NCBI RefSeq assembly: GCF_020535245.1
Contig: NZ_CP084910.1
Location: forward strand, 2,270,501 to 2,334,500
Length of the DNA stretch: 64,000 nt
DNA from: Asticcacaulis sp. AND118
GTDB taxonomy: Bacteria; Pseudomonadota; Alphaproteobacteria; Caulobacterales; Caulobacteraceae
Direction: 5' to 3'
A program made the translations under genes and the position numbers. The notes under the pieces were generated by a model, which was given only the letters and a program-made list of their open reading frames with translations, searched no databases and was not told where the DNA came from. Of the stretch, positions 45,646-53,691 are shown piece after piece (positions within the stretch are counted from its first letter, which is position 1; the number at the start of each line of letters is the position of its first letter).

Positions 45646-46085
45646 GAACGTCGCTCTCTAAGCGAGGGTTTTGATACCCACTCACATCTATCTGTATTTA
45701 TTTATATTTCATTCTGTGCGCCGATTTTGCGTTCTGTGCGCCGCGCGGCACAGTTCGCAAAGGCAAATCAAGCGGGCATCATGCCCACTTCGGCCCGGCA
45801 CGCGCGCAGGCACCGCTTTTGCCTTTAACCTCTAAGGCCTTACAGATAAGGGCCTAAGACGGCCCTCAGACCGATCCTAAGCGCCGCCTAAGGTCCTGCC
45901 GCGCTCAAACCGCTCAAACCGCCCCCAAGAGCCGATATCGGCCCGTTTAGTGTCTAAAACCGCATTCACTATAGACACAGCCCCCGGCCGCGCACAAAAA
46001 GCCACGCCATACGGAAACCCTGAGTTTTCAAGGGTTCATCCCACGATATCCCGCCCAATCCCGGACTATCCCACCCCAAATGGGT
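45646..46085. other. Non-coding repressor-side end region of the prophage
   Basis: 440 bases without a supported gene. It begins AT-rich (45680-45715), then has repeated TTCTGTGCGCCG (45712 and 45731), a palindrome around GCGCCGCGCGGC, tandem CGCTCAAAC (45903, 45912), and the phased ATCCC array (46038-46072). A frame open from 45950 into the ABM fragment is phage DNA and not its natural start. Confidence 0.6.
46038..46072. repeat. Four ATCCC units at exact 10-bp period
   Basis: ATCCC begins at 46038, 46048, 46058 and 46068, with variable 5-base spacers. On the minus strand these read (T/C)GGGAT every 10 bases, so one face of the helix carries all four. They lie 40-74 bases inside the element's end. 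They may bind the transposase, the repressor or a host factor. Confidence 0.75.
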
Positions 46086-46111
46086 ACTCTAAACAGTCTT
46101 GTCCCCTTACA
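46086..46111. repeat. Prophage terminus (repressor end) with terminal repeat
   Basis: Read inward from 46111: TGTAAGGGGACAAGACTG then TTTAGAGT at bases 19-26. The opposite end has TGTA, CAA at 11-13 and TTTAGAGT at the same distance. This equal spacing supports a shared transposase site. Confidence 0.8.
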
Positions 46112-46378
46112 TCGGCCCACCCCGGCAAACGCGACGACCTGATCGCACTGATGACGCAGAGCGTCGACGCCATGCCCGGTTGTCTCAGCTATGTGGTGGC
46201 CAAAGACCCGAACGACGCAGACAAGCTGTGGGTTACCGAGGTCTGGGACAGCGCCGAAAGCCACAAGGCGTCGCTGCATATCCCGACCGTAGCCGAGACG
46301 ATCAAACAGGCCATGCCGCTGATCGCTTCCTTTGGCGAGCATGTGGTGACGGAGCCCATCGGGCGTTATGGGATTTAG
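46112..46378 (+). pseudogene. ABM-domain monooxygenase, 3' part (interrupted by prophage)
   Basis: The first five bases are the right TCGGC duplication. From there the frame gives HPGKRDDLIALMTQSVDAMP, SYVVAKDPNDADKLWVTEVW, SHKASLHIPTVAETIKQAMP and FGEHVVTEPIGRYGI. With the 10 codons at 38266-38294 (last shared) the intact protein would be 96 residues, normal for the ABM ferredoxin-like fold used in quinone or antibiotic oxidation and heme handling. Without its start this part is probably silent. Confidence 0.92.
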
Positions 46379-46415
46379 CCTTCATAACACTTCCAACATC
46401 TGTTAAGTTAGAAGC

Positions 46416-46595
46416 ATGTCGCGCATCGAAACCCCGAAAGAGATCGAGCAACATCTTCGCACCGGCGAAGTGGAAAATCTCGATTCCGATTATCTGGTCT
46501 GGAAAGATCAAAAAATTCGACGTGCACTGGAACAATCTTCGGACCGTTCTCAAATGATCCCAGCCGATGACGTGTGGAAAGACCTTGGGCAGTGA
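46416..46595 (+). CDS. Antitoxin of a RelE/ParE-type pair
   Basis: 59 residues: MSRIETPKEIEQHLRTGEVE, then a charged helix WKDQKIRRALEQSSDRS and the end IPADDVWKDLGQ. The tail (..vw..l) is typical of short antitoxins paired with RelE-like toxins. Its TGA overlaps the toxin GTG start (GTGA). It reads intact. Confidence 0.65.
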   Translation: MSRIETPKEIEQHLRTGEVENLDSDYLVWKDQKIRRALEQSSDRSQMIPADDVWKDLGQ

Positions 46596-46869
46596 ACATT
46601 GCGTTCACGCCGGAGGCGCTAGCTGACCTCCGCGCCATTTACAAGACCATCTCCGACGACAATGAGCGGGCTGCGGCCAATGTAATCGCGCGCATCCGTC
46701 AGACCATCATGATATTCGAACGCTTCCCGCTGCTTGGCCGTCCCGGTCGCGTAGCCGATACACGGGAGTTCGCCATACCCGGCCTGTCCTATACCATCGT
46801 CTACCGGAGACCGAACTGGACATTCTGACCGTCATTCATCAGCGGCGGACCTTCCCTCGGGAAGGATAG
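46592..46869 (+). pseudogene. RelE/ParE-family toxin, frameshifted near the C-terminus
   Basis: From GTG 46592: VNIAFTPEALADLRAIYKTI, then RIRQTIMIFERFPLLGRPGR and EFAIPGLSYTIVYR. The current frame ends WTF at 46828. One base further on, the normal ending is still present: ETELDILTVIHQRRTFPREG with TAG at 46867-46869. A single-base loss around 46805-46808 explains this. The lost segment holds the last strand and the HQRR..P motif, so the toxin is probably inactive. Confidence 0.8.
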
Positions 46870-46873
46870 AGAC

Positions 46874-47254
<381 letters not shown>

Positions 47255-47285
47255 ACGCGCCTTGTGCGGGAAAGCGGGGCCCAAA

Positions 47286-47657
47286 TCAAGCTTTCTTCGC
47301 CGTCAGCTTCAATCCGGCGGCCAGCGCCACACCGGCCCAGCCCAGCATGACCAGCACGCCGCCGGTCGGCGCCAGATTGGGCAGAAGCCCCTGCCCGCGC
47401 ATCACCCGCGAACAGATGTCGGCGGCAAAGACCCCGCTGCCGACCATCAGCAACAACATGACGTTGAGCCGCATCCTTGGCCCCATGAAACCCGAATGGA
47501 TCAGGCCGATAGCCGTCGCCGCGTGAAACATCAGGAACATGCCCGCCGAGGTCAGGCGCGGATCGGCATGGCTGCCCGCCGCCAGCAGAATGACGCCGAT
47601 CAGGCCCCACAGGCCCGACAGCAACAGAAAGACATAGTCCCATTTTTGGTAAGTCAT
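47286..47657 (-). CDS. DUF423 membrane protein
   Basis: 123 residues, four hydrophobic segments. LLAAGSHADPRLTSAGMFLM, FHAATAIGLIHSG and the C-terminal PTGGVLVMLGWAGVALAAGL fit the DUF423/YgdD family of small inner-membrane proteins. Function unknown. Directly abuts ampD (its start follows the ampD stop), so probably cotranscribed. Confidence 0.8.
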   Translation of the reverse strand: MTYQKWDYVFLLLSGLWGLIGVILLAAGSHADPRLTSAGMFLMFHAATAIGLIHSGFMGPRMRLNVMLLLMVGSGVFAADICSRVMRGQGLLPNLAPTGGVLVMLGWAGVALAAGLKLTAKKA

Positions 47658-48395
47658 CTACCCCTCCAGAAGCGTGATATGCCGCAGCAAGGCCATCAGG
47701 CGCACCCGCGTCAAGGCATCGGCCTTTCCGTCAATGCGCGTCTGCACCCAATGGCGCTGAAAGGCGGTGACGATGGCTTTCGTTTCCGCGTCATAGGGCC
47801 CGCCCGGCAGGATGTCGTAGCCCAGCTTGCCCAACGCCCCCTGAAGCGCAAACACGCCCGGCCCGGCATCGCCGATATCGAGCGGCGGCCCCATGACGCC
47901 CTCAGGCGGCAAAGGCGGCTCGACCCAAAGCCCATGCCCGGCCTCGGCCAGCGCCTGCCACGGGAAGCGCTCGCCGGGGTCTTCCTTGCGCGCCGGCGCG
48001 ACGTCGGAATGGCCAAGGATACGATGATCCGGAATCTCCCAGCGTCCGCGGATGCCGTCAAGCAGGCCGATCACCGCGTCGATCTGCGCCTGCGGGAAGT
48101 CCTGATAGCCGAACGCGTGGCCGGGATTGACGATCTCGATGCCGATAGAGGCGCTGTTGATGTCGCGCTCGCCCTTCCACACCGACACCCCTGCGTGCCA
48201 GGCGCGGCGCTCCTCATCGACCAGTTGCCACACCGTGCCGTCTTCGCCGACGCAGTAATGGGCGGAAACCTCGGCGGCCGGGTCGCACAGGCGGTCGAGC
48301 GCGGCCTGAGCCGTCTCCATGCCCGTATAGTGCAGGACGACCATGTCGGGCACGGACTTGCGGGCGTTGAAATTGGGGGAAGGCAGCGAAATCAT
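47658..48395 (-). CDS. ampD: N-acetylmuramoyl-L-alanine amidase AmpD-like
   Basis: 245 residues from ATG 48395; a TTG at 48413 would lie within the terminator. Amidase_2 domain: VVLHYTGMETAQAALDRL (His ligand), WHAGVSVWKGERDINSASIG, and ILGHSDVAPARKEDPGERFP (His/Asp ligands). A C-terminal peptidoglycan-binding domain (about 165-240) follows. No signal peptide, as for cytoplasmic AmpD, which trims recycled anhydro-muropeptides. Confidence 0.88.
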   Translation of the reverse strand: MISLPSPNFNARKSVPDMVVLHYTGMETAQAALDRLCDPAAEVSAHYCVGEDGTVWQLVDEERRAWHAGVSVWKGERDINSASIGIEIVNPGHAFGYQDFPQAQIDAVIGLLDGIRGRWEIPDHRILGHSDVAPARKEDPGERFPWQALAEAGHGLWVEPPLPPEGVMGPPLDIGDAGPGVFALQGALGKLGYDILPGGPYDAETKAIVTAFQRHWVQTRIDGKADALTRVRLMALLRHITLLEG

Positions 48396-48411
48396 CGGCA
48401 AATCCGCAAAC

Positions 48412-48439
48412 AAAAACCCCGGCTTGATAGGCCGGGGTT
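48412..48439 (-). terminator. Rho-independent terminator
   Basis: On the minus strand AACCCCGGC pairs with GCCGGGGTT, followed by TTTG. It ends the small membrane-protein transcript just upstream of ampD. Confidence 0.88.
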
Positions 48440-48476
48440 ACAAATCCTTCAAGGCTTAAAAGCCTGCTACACTTCC

Positions 48477-48722
48477 CTAATACACTTCCCAGGTCGAGCC
48501 GTTCTTGCGCGCTTCCAGCACGCCGTCCTCGCGCTTGGGCTTAGCGCGGTTGACCGTGACGCGGATCGGCTTGCGCGTAAACAGCGCCGTCAGGGCCATC
48601 AGCCCAACGCCTATGGCGGCCAAAGCCGCCAGAATGCCGGCGAAGATCACCGCCAGCACGACGCCGGCCAGCGAGATCAGACCGACGAGGGTCATCATGA
48701 TAATGTGCTTGAGTCTGGCCAT
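48477..48722 (-). CDS. Small hypothetical membrane protein
   Basis: 81 residues from ATG 48722 (ATG 48797 would extend it through a less likely leader). Two hydrophobic segments (about 8-27 and 28-46), then a basic tail PIRVTVNRAKPKREDGVLEA and NGSTWEVY. Family not recognised. A terminator follows. The gap 48723-48973 shows nothing clear. Confidence 0.6.
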   Translation of the reverse strand: MARLKHIIMMTLVGLISLAGVVLAVIFAGILAALAAIGVGLMALTALFTRKPIRVTVNRAKPKREDGVLEARKNGSTWEVY

Positions 48723-48973
48723 GGCGTTCCTCCGACGCACCTGCGCCCATGGATGGGGTCGCTTGAAACTTCCGAAAACGGACATCAGATCGCTCATGGC
48801 TTACAAAACCTCACTACGCGCCATGCAGGATGGGTGATGACCTGCACTGCACCACAGCAGATTGGCACGATTAAGGCCTGCGTCAACCACCGGGCGGGGC
48901 GTTAACTTAACTTTTTTATGACTTGTTAAGAGAGACATCGATTTCAAAGCCGTTCTCAAGACTTGGCAGCGCC

Positions 48974-49651
48974 CTATTGCAACGCACGCTCGCGCAAAAT
49001 CTGCGAGTAGGCTTCGTTGATACGCGCCGCCTTATGCGTGAAAATCCCCACATATTCAGACGGCAGGCCGCGCGCCATGATGCGGTCGGGGTGGACATCG
49101 CCCAGCGCCTTGTTGCGCGCGATGCGGATTTCATGATCGGCCACGCCCGGATGGATGCCCAGAATGTGATAGGGATCGTCGGCGTCGGGCCCCGCATAGT
49201 CGGCGCGGATGCGGCGATAGGTCGCGGGGCTGATCTCGAACAAATCGGCCACGGTTTCCAGATAGGCCTCTTCGCGATCGGTCAGGTGCCCGTCGGACAC
49301 GGCGATATGGAACAGGCCTTCCAGCACGTCCTCAAGGATGCGCGGGCACTGCGAATAGCGCTTGGCGAGGCGACGGGCATAGGATTCGAAGCCGAGGCTG
49401 GTCTGACGCGCCAGATCGTACAGGCGGCGGATATTGTCATAGGCCCCGCGCTCAGGCTGAAAAACGTCGAAAAAGGCTTGTTCTTCCGTCTCATCGACCA
49501 AACCATCTGCCATGGCCAGCTTGGCCCCCAGCGCCGTTACCGCCGTGGCGAAGGCCGGGTCGCGGCCGGGCTGCCCCTTTGGGCAATCGGTGCAATCGGC
49601 CGGGTCGAAGGCGTGAGCGGCTTTATGCGCGAGGTTTTTCCAGAAACTCAT
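48974..49651 (-). CDS. DjlA-like co-chaperone (TerB plus J domain)
   Basis: 225 residues. A TerB-like helical domain (about 30-145: TAVTALGAKLAMADGLVDET and HIAVSDGHLTDREEAYL) is followed by a C-terminal J domain (about 160-225) with the HPD tripeptide in LGDVHPDRIMARGLP. It lacks the N-terminal TM of Escherichia DjlA. Stimulates DnaK ATPase. Single gene. Confidence 0.85.
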   Translation of the reverse strand: MSFWKNLAHKAAHAFDPADCTDCPKGQPGRDPAFATAVTALGAKLAMADGLVDETEEQAFFDVFQPERGAYDNIRRLYDLARQTSLGFESYARRLAKRYSQCPRILEDVLEGLFHIAVSDGHLTDREEAYLETVADLFEISPATYRRIRADYAGPDADDPYHILGIHPGVADHEIRIARNKALGDVHPDRIMARGLPSEYVGIFTHKAARINEAYSQILRERALQ

Positions 49652-49762
49652 AGGTCTTTATCCTACCCGGCACTCTAGTCGATATTACGGCGCAAAACCC
49701 ATTAAGTTTCTGTAAGAGGCGTTTTTTATGTGCGCTGCGGCGTGCGGTTCGCATTTTCTTAT

Positions 49763-49807
49763 CGCGCATTCGCTTCCAAAAACCGCTTCACACTTTTTGG
49801 AATGCGC
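49763..49807. repeat. Distant family D-like palindrome
   Basis: GCGCATT and AATGCGC bracket CCAAAAA..TTTTTGG-type arms with CGCTTCACACTTT inside. Same layout as the family D copies but different outer arms. Upstream of the periplasmic protein gene. Confidence 0.5.
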
Positions 49808-49861
49808 TTAAAAGACGTTAAAACGCGATTTCGCCCCAATTTGTCAGCAATAGAGGGGCGC

Positions 49862-50629
49862 ATGAGTTTCGATACGAGGATAGCGGCGTCCATGAAAGCG
49901 ACGATTTCGGCCAAGGTTTTAAGCAGTGCAGTGGCTCTGGTTCTGGCGGGTTCCGCCCTCGCCCAAACGGACGACGGCCCCATCGCCACCAATGTCACCG
50001 GCATCAAGGAACAGGTTATCCGCACCCCGGTCATCGCCGATGCCCCGGCCGACGACTTCAACCGCGTCGCGTGGTGCCACGGCATCCTTTCCGGCCATAT
50101 GGACCTGGCCGAGCGCATCTCCGACGTCGAGCCCCTGAGCCAGGATATGGAAAAGATCGGCGCCTCCTACCTGCGCGCCTACGAAGCCGCCCTGACCCTG
50201 TCGAAGAAGGGCGAAGCGCCCGAAGGCCGCAAGAGCGCCGAAGCCGCCCGCGAAAAAGGCTTCAACGGCTGGGAAGAGGCGCGCAAGGCCCCCAAGGGGC
50301 AGGCCGCCGGGGCCTATGTCAACTGGTCCCTGCCCGGCGATTGCGAGCGCGCGGCCAAGACGCTGTCGGGCCATCCCGACATCTTCAAGGAAATGCAGAC
50401 CAAGGAAGAGGCGAAGATCATCGCCGAGGCGATGAAGCCGTCCAGCGAGCGTCAGACGCTCGACGTGTTCACGCCGAAGAAGGTCAACGCCACAACCGCG
50501 CCTGAAGACGCGGACGCCGCCATCGGCTCGTCGCGCACCACGGGTAAGACCGGTACGGGCAAGGAGAGCGGCAACTGGGCCACCGGCCTGATGGGCAAGC
50601 TCGGCTGGGGCAAGAAGGACGGGGAATAG
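49862..50629 (+). CDS. Hypothetical exported protein
   Basis: 255 residues from ATG 49862; ATG 49892 would start directly at the signal peptide MKATISAKVLSSAVALVLAG ending SALA-Q. The mature part has two Cys (WCHGILSGHMDLAE and GDCERAAKTL) about 100 residues apart, which could form a disulfide in the periplasm. A Lys/Gly-rich tail ends KLGWGKKDGE. Family not recognised. Confidence 0.7.
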   Translation: MSFDTRIAASMKATISAKVLSSAVALVLAGSALAQTDDGPIATNVTGIKEQVIRTPVIADAPADDFNRVAWCHGILSGHMDLAERISDVEPLSQDMEKIGASYLRAYEAALTLSKKGEAPEGRKSAEAAREKGFNGWEEARKAPKGQAAGAYVNWSLPGDCERAAKTLSGHPDIFKEMQTKEEAKIIAEAMKPSSERQTLDVFTPKKVNATTAPEDADAAIGSSRTTGKTGTGKESGNWATGLMGKLGWGKKDGE

Positions 50630-50670
50630 GGCTTAAGCCTTTATTATCCACGCCGGGCGATGGTGGCGTC

Positions 50671-50955
50671 ATGACTGTCTGGCTGTTCGCCCTCGCCTAT
50701 CTGGCCCTGATCAATCTTATTACGTTTCAGGTATGGGCCGCCGATAAGCGCCGCGCCATCTGTCGCGAGCGCCGTGTGCCGGCGGACCGGCTTCTGCTGA
50801 TGTGCGCGCTGGGGGGCTGGCCCGCCGCCCTGCTGGCCACGCGCCTGTTCCGCCACAAGAGCGCCAAACGCAGCTTCGGACGCAAGTTCGGCTGGGTCAT
50901 GGCGGCTCAGGCCACGGCGGTGGTGGCCACGATCATCGTTTTTAAAGCGCTTTAG
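50671..50955 (+). CDS. DUF1294 membrane protein
   Basis: 94 residues. YLALINLITFQVWAADKRRA, then RVPADRLLLMCALGGWPAAL and LFRHKSAKRSFGRKFG is the DUF1294 signature. Two to three membrane segments. Function unknown. Converges with the DUF4272 gene by 4 bases. Confidence 0.85.
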   Translation: MTVWLFALAYLALINLITFQVWAADKRRAICRERRVPADRLLLMCALGGWPAALLATRLFRHKSAKRSFGRKFGWVMAAQATAVVATIIVFKAL

Positions 50956-51584
50956 GTATCCGTCTGGACGTCGTCCCAGCCGTCGCCCTCATAGCCGATC
51001 AGCCAGTTGAGCGCGTGGTGGCGTTCCTGAACCACGCCGGGCAGCGGCCCCTCGGCCCCTTCGCGCACGGCCCAGTGGATGCGGTAGATCAGGTCGGCCT
51101 CATCGAGAATTTCCCCCACGTCGCGATGGCCGATGCGGCTGAGGTCGTCGTGCGCGAACGCCTGCCAGTAGTCGAGGATGTCCTGTGCGTTGATGTCTTC
51201 GGACGGGAACCATAGCTCGTCGATCAGACCCAGTGCCCACATCAGCGGCACGATGGCCTCCGTGCGCCACGAAAAGCGGATGGCGTCGACCTCCGAGACT
51301 GCATCCCCTTGCAGGCATTCGCGTTCCTGCGGCGTCAGGTGCGCATCGAGCTTCCAGCGCCCCACAAACGGCAGGACCGGACCCGCCCGCCCCAGAAACG
51401 CCGCCTGCGCCACCGCCGTCAGGCACAGGATGCGATGTACGATCTCTTCGCCGGAGCGGATCGTCACCTCCGCCGCCTCTTCGATCTCCGGCAGGCTGTC
51501 GAGGACCGGCAGGCCCTTTGCCCTGAGCAACCGGATCGAGTTCTGCTTGCGGATTTGGGCTTCATTAGTCGAATTTGGCGTCAA
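50952..51584 (-). CDS. DUF4272 family protein
   Basis: 210 residues. The N-terminus RKQNSIRLLRAKGLPVLDSL, then RFSWRTEAIVPLMWALGLID and HWAVREG..VVQERHHALNWL resembles DUF4272. No membrane segment. Overlaps the M24 peptidase gene by 4 bases, so it is probably cotranscribed with it. Role unknown. Confidence 0.78.
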   Translation of the reverse strand: MTPNSTNEAQIRKQNSIRLLRAKGLPVLDSLPEIEEAAEVTIRSGEEIVHRILCLTAVAQAAFLGRAGPVLPFVGRWKLDAHLTPQERECLQGDAVSEVDAIRFSWRTEAIVPLMWALGLIDELWFPSEDINAQDILDYWQAFAHDDLSRIGHRDVGEILDEADLIYRIHWAVREGAEGPLPGVVQERHHALNWLIGYEGDGWDDVQTDT

Positions 51585-52804
51585 ATCGGGTCTTCCAGTG
51601 AACGGGCCAGTTTCGAGAACAGCTTAGGCCCGGTCGGCGTCATATACCAGCAATCCTCAAGCCGTACGCCGAATTCTCCGGGGATATAGAGGCCCGGCTC
51701 GTCCGAAAAGCACATGCCGGGCGCCAGCGGCGTGGCGTCGCTGCCGACCAGATAGGGCGCTTCGTGCCCATCCATGCCGATGCCATGACCGGCGCGGTGC
51801 GACAGGCCCGGCAGGGTATAGCCCGGTCCCCACCCTTCCTTGTCGTAGAAGGCGCGCACCGCTTCATCGAGTTTGGCCACCGGCACGCCGACCTTCGCGC
51901 TTTCCAGCACGATGTCCTGCCCCTTGCGCACCGTCTCCCAGACCTTGCGCTGTTTCCGGGTCGGCTCACCATAGACCCAGGTTCGGGTGAGGTCGGACTC
52001 GTAGTCGAGCACGCTCGCCCCGCAATCCATCAGGATCACCGAGCCTTCGCGCACGGTCTGCGGCGTCCTGGTGCCGTGCGGATAGGCGCTGGCCTCGTTG
52101 AGCAAGGTCAGCGCGAATTCCGGCGCGCCGCCCATGGCGCGGGTGGCGTCGTTCATCAGCGCAGCAATGTTGCCCGACGACATGCCGGCCTTGATGTTGG
52201 CGTGGACGTGGCGCAGCGCCGCCAGCGTGATGTCGTTGGCCACCTGCATCAGGGCCAGCTCGGCCGGCGACTTGAGACGGCGGCAGGCATCGACCAGCGC
52301 CTCACCCGACACCACGTCGAAGCGGCCCAGCTTTTTCAGCCCGTCGATAATGAAGTAGCGCGTGGTCCCTTCGACGGCGAGTTTGCCGGACATTCCGCGA
52401 TCTTTGAGCGCCCCGGCGATCAGGGCGTAAGGGCTTTCGTGCTCGTGCCAGGTGCGGACGTCGGCGGGGACTTCCAGCGTCTCACGCGCCCGCGATTCCT
52501 CGAAATAGGGGGTGACGACGACAGTTTCGCCCTTCGTCGGGATCAGGGCGGCGGTGACGCGCTCGGACCGCCCCCAGCGCAGGCCGGTGAAATAGGTCAG
52601 CGAGGTGCCGCCTTCGACCAGCAGCCCGGCGATGTTCTGACGCTGCATCAGGTCCTGCAGCCTGGCGATGCGCGCCTGACGCTCGGCGACTGTGATGGGT
52701 TCGGCGGCCGCGGCGAGATTGGGCAGGGTCTGGGCGATCGCACCCGATGCCATCATGAGGCCTGAGGCCGCCGCCCCGCTGAAAAACGCTCTCCTGGACA
52801 GCAT
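51581..52804 (-). CDS. Tat-exported M24 aminopeptidase (Xaa-Pro type)
   Basis: 407 residues. Signal MLSRRAFFSGAAASGLMMAS.. is a Tat signal. Creatinase-type N-domain (about 45-165) then the pita-bread domain with all ligands: LMDCGASVLDYESDLTRTW (two Asp), RAGHGIGMDGHEAPYL (His), SDEPGLYIPGEFGVRLEDC (two Glu). It should cleave X-Pro N-termini or small dipeptides in the periplasm. Confidence 0.88.
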   Translation of the reverse strand: MLSRRAFFSGAAASGLMMASGAIAQTLPNLAAAAEPITVAERQARIARLQDLMQRQNIAGLLVEGGTSLTYFTGLRWGRSERVTAALIPTKGETVVVTPYFEESRARETLEVPADVRTWHEHESPYALIAGALKDRGMSGKLAVEGTTRYFIIDGLKKLGRFDVVSGEALVDACRRLKSPAELALMQVANDITLAALRHVHANIKAGMSSGNIAALMNDATRAMGGAPEFALTLLNEASAYPHGTRTPQTVREGSVILMDCGASVLDYESDLTRTWVYGEPTRKQRKVWETVRKGQDIVLESAKVGVPVAKLDEAVRAFYDKEGWGPGYTLPGLSHRAGHGIGMDGHEAPYLVGSDATPLAPGMCFSDEPGLYIPGEFGVRLEDCWYMTPTGPKLFSKLARSLEDPI

Positions 52805-52911
52805 GTCCCCGCTCCGCCGCTACAATCGTATACGATCTAGCGTGCGTTTACGGAGATTGGCAAGCGCCCAATGCGCTTTTGATCCACAACGAATCCTGTC
52901 AACTTAAAGTT

Positions 52912-53691
52912 ATGTTTGAAGATATCCAGAACCGCGGCTTTCAGGTCGAATTTCATGCCCATGCCAAGGCGATATTAGGGACCGATTTCCCTCAGGCCAT
53001 AGCCGAGCTTGAAGCAGTTCTCAGCACGCTTTCTATCCCGATTGAGGAAATTATCGGGAGTGGTGGAGGTGAGGCAAAGGGCACTCAGCGTCTGCGTCGT
53101 GCCTTGGCCTTAAGCCATTGGCAAAAGGTCAATTTTACGATTGAGAAATCCATTAACGGCATCAAACGCGAGTCTATTTCCCACGAAGTCGATCATGTCC
53201 GAGACTTTGAGAACGGCACAATTGCGCTCGAAATCGAGTGGAACAACAAAGACCCGTTCTTCGACCGTGACTTCGAAAACTTCAAACGCCTGCACGCCGA
53301 AGGGGCTATCAGCGTTGGCATCATCGTTACCCGTGGTGAAATCCTGCAAAACAGCCTGTTCGATCTGGTTCGACGCTATGCGCAGGATAAGGCCTTGACC
53401 TCGGTCGAAGACCTCCGCGCCATCGGCCTGAACCCGACACGGCCGCAGCAGGCGGATCTGGCGCGAAGAATGCAGAACGGTACTGGCTTTGAAGAAGCGT
53501 GGGCGCGCAACTTTGTCCAGAGCAAATATGGGGCCGCGACCACCCATTGGCGCAAGTTGGAGGACCGCGTTCATCGCGGCGTCGGCAATCCCTGTCCGTT
53601 GCTGCTGATTGGACTTCCAGCCTCAGTGGTCACTTTTGGGGAAAATCTGGATACCGCTGCCATCGCAGAAGGTGACGAAACGGAAATCTGA
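52912..53691 (+). CDS. BglII/BstYI-like type II restriction endonuclease
   Basis: 259 residues from ATG 52912 (a TTG at 52879 is possible). The active-site region HEVDHVRDFENGTIALEIEW followed by NNKDPFFDRDFENF matches the BglII/BstYI fold with its Asp..Glu-x-(Glu/Gln) centre, then AISVGIIVTRGEIL. The family cuts RGATCY/AGATCT-like sites; the actual site is unknown here. Converges with a methyltransferase gene, ending next to its stop. Composition is AT-richer than the neighbours, as for many R-M islands. Confidence 0.82.
   Translation: MFEDIQNRGFQVEFHAHAKAILGTDFPQAIAELEAVLSTLSIPIEEIIGSGGGEAKGTQRLRRALALSHWQKVNFTIEKSINGIKRESISHEVDHVRDFENGTIALEIEWNNKDPFFDRDFENFKRLHAEGAISVGIIVTRGEILQNSLFDLVRRYAQDKALTSVEDLRAIGLNPTRPQQADLARRMQNGTGFEEAWARNFVQSKYGAATTHWRKLEDRVHRGVGNPCPLLLIGLPASVVTFGENLDTAAIAEGDETEI

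Larger units (their letters stand above)
38295..46111 (-). mobile_element. Degenerate Mu-like prophage (7,817 bp)
   Basis: Boundaries are fixed by three independent signs: TG..CA termini, a flanking 5-bp duplication, and in-frame restoration of the interrupted ABM gene. Both ends carry TTTAGAGT at bases 19-26 from the terminus in inverted orientation. The repressor end is at 46111 (Mu left end equivalent) and the tail/modification end at 38295. Content: repressor, Ner, ParB::MuB chimera, truncated gp47, gp48, tail fibre, small ORF and Dam-like methylase, plus three cargo genes. Head, tail-tube, lysis and transposase A genes are absent, so it cannot make particles by itself. Confidence 0.92.

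Noticed and set aside
45950-46111. Apparent N-terminus of the ABM protein starting at 45950
   Set aside because: These 54 codons are prophage end DNA; the true first ten codons are at 38266-38294 beyond the element.
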